A stretch of DNA of 64,000 nucleotides, from positions 372,001 to 436,000 of the forward strand of contig JAESUZ010000481.1 of the NCBI GenBank assembly GCA_017311185.1. Direction: 5' to 3'. The translations under genes and the position numbers were made by a program. This DNA is from Proteles cristata cristata (taxonomy: Eukaryota; Chordata; Mammalia; Carnivora; Hyaenidae). Below, one piece after another: positions 55,524-64,000 of the stretch; position 1 is the stretch's first letter, and the number at the start of each line of letters is the position of its first letter. The notes under the pieces were generated by a model that ran no database searches, was not told the DNA's origin, and worked only from the letters and a program-made list of their open reading frames with translations.

Positions 55524-55553
55524 CTCCCCCTCCCCCACCCCCACCCCCACCCA
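55524..55553. repeat. (CCCCCA)n C-rich microsatellite
   Basis: TCCCCCTCCCCCACCCCCAC and onward, a pure pyrimidine/A tract. Confidence 0.9.
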
Positions 55554-56089
55554 GAATGCACAAATCCCCACATGTGATCAGAATACCACACCTCGTAGGT
55601 AGAAAGGTCCAGGCAAGGAGCTGGAGTGGACTCCTGGGGAAGAGAAAATGGGATTGGGGAAAACGATGATAAATGAAATAACCTCTGATCATGACTCTGT
55701 GGGAAGCAGGTAGTGGTTGGGATCTATGTGGAGTCCAGAAGCCTCAGGGAGGCACAGAGAAATCAAAGTAGGAAAAGCAAAGAGGTATGAGGTGGGACTG
55801 CAGTCCCAAGGGCCAAATGGAATGTCACTTAACAGAAAAAGGCAAGCTGTCCTCTTTCCAGGCAATTATAACTGTGTAAGCAAGAAGGCCCTGAACCAAG
55901 AGACTGTCAGGTGGGGGGCTGCCAGCAGGGCTGGGGACCTTTAAAACATGGGCACAGAGCTCATCTAATTACCTAATTATGCAAATTAAGTAGTTTAAGT
56001 TTTACTTAGCCCTCAATCCCAGGGTTAGCATGGAAGAGGATTAAACAACAACACAGACCACTCAGTCCAGTGGTCTTTCTGCCACCCTG

Positions 56090-56215
56090 AGTCACCAAGT
56101 TCTGGATACTGGCACCAGCTACTCTCAGACCCTGCACGTGTGACCCTCTCTGTCAAAGGGAGATAACACCTGTTCTATAAAAGGGTGATGGTGAGGAAGA
56201 GAAGATGGAAGATCA
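56090..56215 (+). repeat. MIR fragment
   Basis: GCACGTGTGACCCTCTCTGT, CAAAGGGAGATAACACCTGT, then a degraded tail. Confidence 0.45.
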
Positions 56216-58663
56216 AGTGTAAATCCTCGGATCCTAGACACATGCAGGAATATTATCATGTAATGGTAATTCTGCCTTCCAGAAGCAGGCATTCACTCCC
56301 CCCACTCTCTGGAGTCAGAGCTGCTGATGGGTCATGACCAAGCTCCTCTTCGGGAACTGTCCTTGACCAAGGAGAACAGCCTCCCCTAAGAATAATGCCT
56401 TCTCTGTGAAGACAGACCACACCTAAGGGACAAACCCTCCCTAAGAGGGACAACGAAAACCTGCTCCTTTATCTCACTTTGGGATGACTCTGCAAGGCCA
56501 TGCCAGAGTCAGGGCTTTTCATGGAACTGATCAAAGCCTCTTGTACATTCATCAAAGTTTAACTTCTTCCTCTGTCCAATCCTGAGTCCGTCACTTACTT
56601 GCAGGTCTGTTCCCAAGAGCATTTCCCAGTAAAACTCCTGCAAGGCGAACCTGCCTTTTCCAGAGTCTCTTTCCAACCTAAGACACACACCAATTACCAT
56701 GAAGGAATGTGTGTGAACAGGGAGGCGTGGAGACATGTTGCTCAGGTGTAAGGAAACGCCCTCATCTCAAGACTCAGGAATTCAGTACAAGTCTGGGATT
56801 TCTAGAGAGTTCTGGTCTTCCCCCCACCCCAGGATAGGCAGATAACCATGGTCGGCCTTCTACCTCTGTCCACTGCAGGATATTAGGAGAGACTAATCAC
56901 CTCTCTGCAGAGGTAACTGACCTATCCTTAATCCTGGATTAAGGTCTTTAAGAGGGAAGCCTGTTTGCTGGTGCCCCAGTTAAGATGCTGACAGGTACTT
57001 AAGAAGAGAACTTGAGTCCCTCCTGCGACTGGCTAGAGGCTTGGGCCACATGACCGTCCCCTCCATCTCCCTCCACCCCCTACCCACTTTTCCTTTAGCC
57101 TACGGAACCAGAAAGCCTGGGCAGCTAATGAATGGAGCGGCAGCATGAAAATCACATGGCTAGGCCCCTGAATCTGGGTGCTAGTGAAAAAGACAGGAAG
57201 AGGGCGGAAGGGGGTGGGGATTATGAGGAGTTAAGAAGAAATCCTAGTCAAGGCAATGACTGTCCCCAGGTGGGAGGCCTTGGGGCCATGCTAGAGACGC
57301 TGTTGCCTCCCGCCCCTTCCACAGGCCCACGTGCTCTAGAAGTCTGGGTGGCCAGTGGGGCCAAGAGATGGAAAAACCGGGCAGAAAGCAACACCCCACA
57401 GCTTATTTTTGAAGCGTTGGGACCTAGCTCCTCCTAAAATCAACCGCGACTCTCCAGGAGGGAGGTCACTAAAAGGGATCTTGCCCAGGCATTGGAGAAC
57501 TTCCACGATCTCTCTTCCCATAGGTGGCACAGAAGTAGGGACTCCTGGAAGAGCCGTCTAGGGCCGGCTTTCTGCAGAGGTGCCCACAACCTGGCTGGGC
57601 TTGCCGCTGACCTTGACCATGTGTACCTACAGACCTCTTTTTTCAGCATCCATTGTCCCCATATGTGTCCAGCTGTGGCAGTCAGCCTGCTCAGTCACTC
57701 TCCCCAAAGGGTCCCAGTGGGCTGCTAATGCTATTGCTCCCAAGATGGCCCCCCTTCCAAGGCAGGGCCCCAATATACACTTGATTTTCAAGGAGGACAA
57801 TGTGGGGGCTAATTAATGCAGGCGTGACTGACATGTTGCAGTCTACAACTTGTTTTATAAGAGCATCCACCTTCAGGAGGGATAGGCACCTAAATGATAC
57901 TGGTGTGTGGTGTGTGACCCTACATGGGCCTCTGGGCCTCAATTTCCCTATCTGTTACATGAAGGGGTTGGGTCTAGATGCCCCCCTCATTCTTTACCTC
58001 ACACATGTCAAAGTGCTAATTAAGAACAAAAAGATGAGCTCTGTGACCAAAGTTGGGGCGGGGGCGGGGGGCAGAAAAAGGCAGTAATGCTGACCCCAGC
58101 AGAAAGTGCTGGTGATCCAGGCTGTGAGTTCCTGGGTCCTGGTTTCTTTCTACTCTCTCCATTCTGACCACATCATTGCCTTGAACTAAGTGCCTCTCCT
58201 CTTCCTACCTCTGCACCTCCAGTCTCTCCAGAGAAGAGCAAAAAAGCTGTGCTCAGCAGCTGGAAGGTTTTCTCTCTAAACTCCAAGACAATGGGGGGAC
58301 AGTTAGGCACAGAAGAGATCCAAGTAAGGAGGTTAGCAGCTGCCTGGCAAGCTGGTGACACTTAGGCCATGTGCTAGGACATCCGGACAGCACCACACCC
58401 TCCAACCAAATCAAATCTCACCAAAATCAAATTCCCTTCTCACAGTCCACACACCGTTGATCATTCAGCCACGAGCCCTGGACACTGGAGACTGCTTAAT
58501 GCGGGGGGTGGGGGAGGGGCGGGTACAGAATAAGCAGCTGACCTGCTGGCAAGGACCTTTCTTCTCCAAAGCTTGAAGGAGAGTGACAGTATAGTTACTG
58601 GTGGGCAAAGACGAAAGCTCAGCATGGACCCAAGTGGCTCTAAGAATAATTAAAATATATTCA

Positions 58664-58862
58664 CGGGGCGCCTGGGTGGCTTAGTCAGTTAAGTGTCCAA
58701 CTTCAGCTCAGGTCATGATCTCACGGCTCAGGAGTCTGAGCCCCACATTGGGCTCCATGCTGACAGCTCAGAGCCTGGAGCCTGCTCTCTGTCCCTCCCC
58801 ACTATATGCACTCTCTCTCTTTCTCTCTCTCCCTCAAATATAAATAAATAATAAATACATTT
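58664..58862 (+). mobile_element. feliform tRNA-derived SINE
   Basis: GGGGCGCCTGGGTGGCTTAG head, GTTAAGTGTCCAACTTCAGC, tail AAATATAAATAAATAATAAA. It sits directly beside the L1 fragment. Confidence 0.94.
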
Positions 58863-58984
58863 GGGCCTCGCCAACAGAATCAACTTGAAGAGGAAATAAA
58901 CTTGCCACAAATAATACTGGTAGAAGTGCTCTTAGAAATAGTACCATACTTTACAGGGTCTACTGGTCAGACGAGATCAATCAG

Positions 58985-60440
58985 ACAGTGTGGGATCACC
59001 ATCCCAGACTTTAGCCTCTACTACAAAGCTGTCATCATCAAGACAGTATGGTATTGGCACAAAAACAGACACATAGACCAATGGAACAGAATTGAGAACT
59101 CAGAAGTGGACCCAAAAGTATACAGCCAACTAATCTTTGACAAAGCAGGAAAGAATATCCGATGGAAAAAAGACAGCCTTTTTAACAGATGGTGTTGGGA
59201 GAACTGGACAGCAACATGCAGAAGAATGAAACTAGATCATTTTCTCACACCATGCACAAAAATAAACTCAAAATGGATAAAGGACCTGAACGTGAGACAG
59301 GAAACTATCAACACCCTAGAGGAGAAAGCAGGAAACAACCTCCTTGACCTCCACCGCAGCAACTTCTTACTTGACACATCCCCAAAAGCAAGGGAATCAA
59401 GAGCAAAAATAAACTGTTGGGACCTCCTCAAGATTAAAAGCTTCTGCACAGCCAAGGAAACAACCCAGAAAATTAATAGGCAACCAACGGAATGGGAAAA
59501 GATAGTTGCAAATGACATATCAGATAAAGGGTTGATATCCAGAATCTACAAGGAACTCACCAAACTACACGCCCGAAAAACAAACAACCCAGTGAAGAAA
59601 TGGGCAGAAGATATGAACAGACACTTCTCCAAAGAGGACATCCAGATGGCCAACAGACACATGAAACGATGCTCAGCATCGCTCCTCATCAGGGAAATAC
59701 AAATCAAAACCACACTGAGATACCACCTCACGCCAGTCAGAGTGGCTAAAATGAGCCAAGTCAGAGAACTCTAGATGCTGGCGAGGATGTGGAGAAACGG
59801 GCACCCTCCTACACTGTTGGTGGGAATGTAAACTGGTACAGCTCCTCTGGAAAACAGTGTGGAGGTTCCTAAGGAAACTAACAATAGAACTCCCCTATGA
59901 CCCAGCAATAGCACTGCTAGGAATTTACCCAAGGGATACAGAAATGACGATGCATAGGAGCACATGTACCCCAATGTTCATAGCAGCACTCTCCACAATA
60001 GCTAAAACATGGAAAGAGCCTAAGTGTCCATCAACAGATGAATGGATCAAGAAGATGTGGTTTATCTATACCATGGAATACTACATGGCAATGAGAAACA
60101 ATGAAATCTGGCCATGTGTAGCAACATGGATGGACCTTGAGGGTGTTATGCTGAGCGAAATAAGTCAGGCAGAGAAAGACAAATATCATATGTGTGCACG
60201 TATAGGAGGATTAGGAGGAGCTTAACAGAGGACCAAGGGGGAGAAGAAGGGCAGAAATGGTGGGGGAAAGGGGGAGAGGCAAACCATGAGAGACTCTTGA
60301 ATGATGACAAAAACTGAGGACTGGTGGATGTGGGGGGAGGGGTGGGCATGGAGGAGGGCACTTGTGGGGATGAGCACTGGGTGTTATGTGGAAACTAATT
60401 TGACAATAAACTATTTGTAAAAAAAAAAAAAAAAAAAAGA
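58985..60440 (+). mobile_element. 5'-truncated L1 retrotransposon (ORF2 C-terminal part, 3' UTR, poly-A)
   Basis: Encodes the C-terminal part of L1 ORF2p. An open frame to 59774 includes [16 protein letters not shown], and a second frame from 59857 carries [17 protein letters not shown] and TMEYYMAMRNNEIW. The reverse transcriptase core and ORF1 are missing and the frame is broken between the two parts, so it cannot move. After ORF2 come a G-rich 3' UTR, a GACAATAAAC polyadenylation signal and a long A-tail with one GAAT interruption (60419-60456). The 3' UTR ending GTGTTATGTGGAAACTAATT is typical of carnivore L1. The exact 5' breakpoint is uncertain, and no clear target-site duplication was found. 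It lies on the strand opposite to GRAMD1B. Confidence 0.93.
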
Positions 60441-62034
60441 ATAAAAAAAAAAAAAACCACTAGGGATCTCCATGTGTTTCAATTCTGTACATTCTTCTTC
60501 CCCAAACTGAGAGAGAAGGTCTTCCTCTACTGTTAAGGGCCAAAAATAACATCCATAGCCTCTACCCAGCTCCAGCCTAGAAAAGCCTTTTGATCTCACT
60601 CAGCCCAGATCCCCACCCAAAGCAGTGATCTCCCCTGCAGCTCCTCTGATGACAAGGGGGGCGGGGGGGGCACACGGAACTTTCTCATTAGCCTCCAAAA
60701 TGATGAATCAATATTCTTAAGTAATAGGGCAGATTGGCCAGATCCTTCTCCTGAGGGAGGGTAACAAAATCAGTCTCTCCATCCACTGAGGTCCTGCTCC
60801 TGCGCATCGCTGTGGGTCTCTGAGCCAAAGAAAACAAAACCACCTCCCCACAAGGAACACAAATGGTCCTGTGATGCTTCCTGGAAATCTTGTAAAATAT
60901 GCTCCAGTAGGAGTGAGTGGATGCTAGGAAAACTCTGCCCACTGCCGCGTTCCCTGTATACTGACATTTGCAATCAACACGGAAAACATCCACGAGACGT
61001 GCCCTGGAGGACTGGCTTGTTTTCTTCTAAATAGTCTAGCATTTGACTCCCCCAAAACCATTGTATCAGGATCTATAAAATACCACCGCCTGGGTTGTGG
61101 CATTAGAACCCTCTGGTCTCTCCCGCAGCCTTTTGTCCGGCCCTGATGACTTCACAGCACACCCTGGGGGTGGGGGTGGAGGGCAGGTAGAAGCAGAAGA
61201 GCCCAGTCCTCGAAGGCTGGGTGTCTCTTCTCCCCCAGCCTCCTCGACCTCACGCCATGTCCACAAGCAGCTGGAGAAATCTGACTCCTGAGTGCAAAGA
61301 GAAATGACAGAGCACGGGAAGAAAAAGAAGACCCGAGCTAGATACTTAATGTGGAAAACTCGAGTCCAACAGGATCATTTTCAGAAAAGTAACGGTTTTG
61401 CAAAACCAGAAAGTTATAATAAAAACTTGTTTGCATGCTCAACCCTCGTGCCCTGCTTTGGCTCAGTGGTGCCCCTGAGGGTGGCACCTCCCACGTACCC
61501 TTGGTTACACCCCACCCCGCCCCGCCCCGCCCCTGCCAAGCCACCACACTTCTGTCCATTCTCCTTCTTTGAGGTCAGGAAAGCCATGCAGACGGGACAG
61601 TAATTATAATACCTTGTGTTTATGTCTAGCTATTTCTGGCCTGAGTTTGTTTTCCCTTCCTTCAATTCCCTCTGTAGAGGTCAGCCAGCCTTATAGATGT
61701 GGCTTCTGGCCTTCTTCGGATAGCATTCCACAGCTTATCCACATCACCTCGCCTAGAGGTGGAAGCCAGGCAGGGAATTTTCTCTTCCCTCTCTGGGGCA
61801 GGGCAAATGGCAGGGCTGCCTTCTCAGAGCGTGTCACGGAGATACACCTGACAAATACCAGTCATTTACTGGGAGCATACAAGGCCAGCGTAGTCAGGGG
61901 ACTTTGGCACTAAAAGACTATTCAAATCATGGTCTCTGACATGGATGATCAGTGTATTAAAAGAAATTTTTTTTCACAAAAAAACGTGTATGGTACTACT
62001 GATGTGTTAATTCTATTGTAAGAACTCTATAAAC

Positions 62035-62225
62035 ATCAACTCTGTTAATTCTCATCATCACTCTATACAGCACATACTAGATGATCCCTATATTACAGGT
62101 AAGAAAACTGAGGCATAAGACAGGTTGAGAAACTTACCCAAGATCATAGAGATAGTAGCTGGTGGGGCCAGGATTCAAACCCAGTGGACCAGCCCCAGGG
62201 TATCTGCTCTTAACCACTAAAGAGA
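62035..62225 (-). repeat. MIR element
   Basis: ATATTACAGGTAAGAAAACT, GAGGCATAAGACAGGTTGAG, then GGCCAGGATTCAAACCCAGT and GCTCTTAACCACTA, a well preserved reverse MIR. Confidence 0.83.
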
Positions 62226-62321
62226 GGCTCTCTTGCTCAAAGTCATGAGCCCCATGCAGATAGTCTGATTCCACATGTCCCCACATGATTCAGACGGCCA
62301 GCCAGGCTTCAAAAGTACTGA

Positions 62322-62440
62322 GTTAGTGGCTCTCAAACTGTGGTGTGCTTGTTGCTATTCAGATTCCTGGGCCCAAGAAGTTCTGGAATCAGAACCTAGA
62401 ATGGATAGTTTTAATAAGCACCTTAGTGGTTCTGGGGCCG
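62322..62440 (+). repeat. hAT-type DNA transposon fossil (MER5-like)
   Basis: AGTGGCTCTCAAACTGTGGT terminus, then ATTCAGATTCCTGGGCCCAA and TCTGGAATCAGAACCTAGAA. Confidence 0.6.
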
Positions 62441-63753
62441 GTGGTTCACCAAGGGCACTTTGCAGAAAACCAGTCCAATCTCTTCACCACACTCACCTGG
62501 ACAAGTAAACAACTCCCTGGGGCACCTCGCTGCAGCCTGCAGAGACCATTCATTCTCTGCTAGAGCGGCTGCCCTGGGGGAGGGGGAGCCTGGGGAGGGC
62601 TAGTCTATTCTTTAGCCTTGGTGACTGAGGCCACCTTTGAACAGTGGAGGAGGAAAGGAGGTGGGTGACCAAACAGAGCTCACCGTCCCTCCACACTTGA
62701 TAGGCTGCACATCAGAGGGGGACATGCGGTTGGTAACGGGAAAAGAAAAAAGGACTGGGCAGTCTCGGCCCCTATCTCTCATTGCCAGAACAATGGGCTC
62801 TTCAAATCCCTGGCATCTGAACTGGCAGCCGGCCACCAGGAAAGAAAAGAGCTCGCTGTCCCTTTAAGGACGCCTTCTCTCCACAAAGGTCAGAAATGCC
62901 AGCTCAGCCTGCCCAGCGGCAGCCGTTTTGCCACTTTGGTGCCCCAAGGCCCTGGGCCATGCTTCCCCCCTCTCCAGCTGGTTCTCTGGGCACCTGCTGT
63001 CTTCTGAAAAAGGCAGAGCACCTGGGGGGCAGCTGCCGCTCCAAATGAGGTTCGGCGATCCATCTGGGAGGAACTGCTGATGTGCATGGAAACCCAAGAC
63101 CTCATTTGCCTCTCAAAAATCATTCCCCCAGGAGAGTCAGCCCCAAGAAAGTGGGGCTTGGGGGCCAAGGTCAGAAAGATGACTGCAGGAGGAGGGATGG
63201 GGTCAAAAAGAAAACTGAGTATTAATGGACGCTCCAAGAGAAACATGATATTTCGTCCAGAAGAGCAAAGGCTGATGGATGAAAGATCCAGAAATCACAA
63301 AGAGATGAGGGTAGCGAGTGGAGGTCGGGAGGAAACGGTGAGATGTGGGGTAGGAAATGCGGGGGGAAGGGGTAGGGCAAGGGCTCTCCTCCTACAGACA
63401 GGGTTCAATTGCTACCACTTTATGTAACCCGGGGTTGCTTCCCTAACTTCCTTGAGCCCCAGTTTCTCTGTAATTTGGCATTTATTGAACAGTATATAGA
63501 TATCAGAAACTAAAAATGACTGTTATGTTAGGGCACTAGCCACTCCGTGTGGGTCTCACAGGCAGCTGAGAGAGTCGGACTATGTGCTCAAGAAGCCTGA
63601 ATCCTAGACCACACCACCGGTTCTAAGAAGTTGTCTTGCAAATACGTGCCATGAAGAAAAGGGGCACTCACTGAGCAAACTGCATGGGTTGGTGCAAATC
63701 ATGATTCTCCGGGAAAAACAGCTCAAAATTAGTCATCTATTCATAATATAAAG

Positions 63754-63955
63754 CAGGGGTCAGAAACTTCTGTAAAGGGCCAGACAGCAAATATATTAGA
63801 CTTCAGCCCACAGAGTCTGCCATCGGCACTGAACTCTTACTTCCGTAGGGTTAAAGCAGCTGTGGACAACATGGAAATTAAGAATGTGGCTGTGTCCCAA
63901 TAAAACTTTATTTACAAAAAGAGGCGGCAGGCTGACAGATGGCTTTAGTGGAAAA
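63754..63955 (+). repeat. hAT-Charlie-type DNA transposon fossil
   Basis: GGGGTCAGAAACTTCTGTAA, AGGGCCAGACAGCAAATATA, then GTGGCTGTGTCCCAATAAAA and CTTTATTTACAAAAAGAGGC. Inverted relative to the copy at 45737-46076. Confidence 0.78.
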
Positions 63956-64000
63956 AAGAGTAAAATCCTTATGGGATTTATTCCTTATGGAATAAAAGAT

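Larger units (their letters stand above)
47601..64000. other. sequence upstream of candidate first exon: repeats, no gene recognised
   Basis: Beyond the promoter-like block I find no coding exon. Listed SINE, MIR, DNA transposon and L1 entries account for part of it. Stretches at about 48.15-48.7, 51.45-52.4, 53.65-54.5, 55.2-56.05, 56.25-57.85, 60.45-62.0 and 62.6-63.4 kb carry nothing recognisable. The right-hand part may be a further GRAMD1B intron, because the usual first exon was not found. Confidence 0.5.

Noticed and set aside
58902..59774. 290-codon plus-strand open frame as a host gene
   Set aside because: It is the truncated L1 ORF2 C-terminal region with a broken frame downstream, not a host gene.

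Overview
This 64 kb window is vertebrate nuclear DNA from a carnivore, almost certainly a cat-family species. It holds about twenty copies of a tRNA-derived SINE whose head reads GGGGCGCCTGGGTGGCTCAG. That head is the feliform SINEC type and differs from the dog version. Coding sequence is sparse and split by GT-AG introns, and there is no bacterial-style gene packing.

The only protein-coding gene I can support is GRAMD1B (protein Aster-B), on the minus strand, so its 5' end lies at high coordinates. Fourteen exons were placed to the base by matching reading phase across every junction. They are 31726-31936 (N-terminal Ser-rich region), 25389-25409 (a 21-nt microexon), 15376-15460, 14474-14577, 13632-13727 and 12215-12295 (GRAM domain), 8982-9097, 7051-7207 and 5729-5918 (acidic linker), then 3833-3976, 2734-2852, 2328-2470, 676-779 and 1-101 (ASTER/VASt sterol-binding domain and what follows). 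The gene runs off the left edge before its transmembrane segment. Aster-B is an ER-anchored protein that moves cholesterol from plasma membrane to ER at contact sites. The GRAM half senses plasma-membrane lipid and the VASt half carries sterol.

Three further pieces look like alternative parts of the same gene and are the most interesting content. (1) A 24-nt phase-0 microexon at 28170-28193 has a strong acceptor and donor. (2) An alternative first exon at 18957-19103 encodes 49 residues and joins in frame to the first GRAM exon. (3) A GC-rich promoter-like block at about 47.4-48.15 kb has two competing first-exon donors: one joins in frame, the other gives a five-codon upstream ORF that would leave translation to a strong internal Met at 31839.

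The rest is intronic or upstream DNA. It contains SINEs (often with clear target-site duplications), old MIR and L2 fragments, hAT-type DNA transposon fossils, one 5'-truncated L1 (about 58985-60440), short tandem duplications and G-rich tracts. No rRNA gene, functional tRNA gene, CRISPR array or bacterial element is present. I found no wholly new biological system. The candidate novelty is in GRAMD1B isoform structure.
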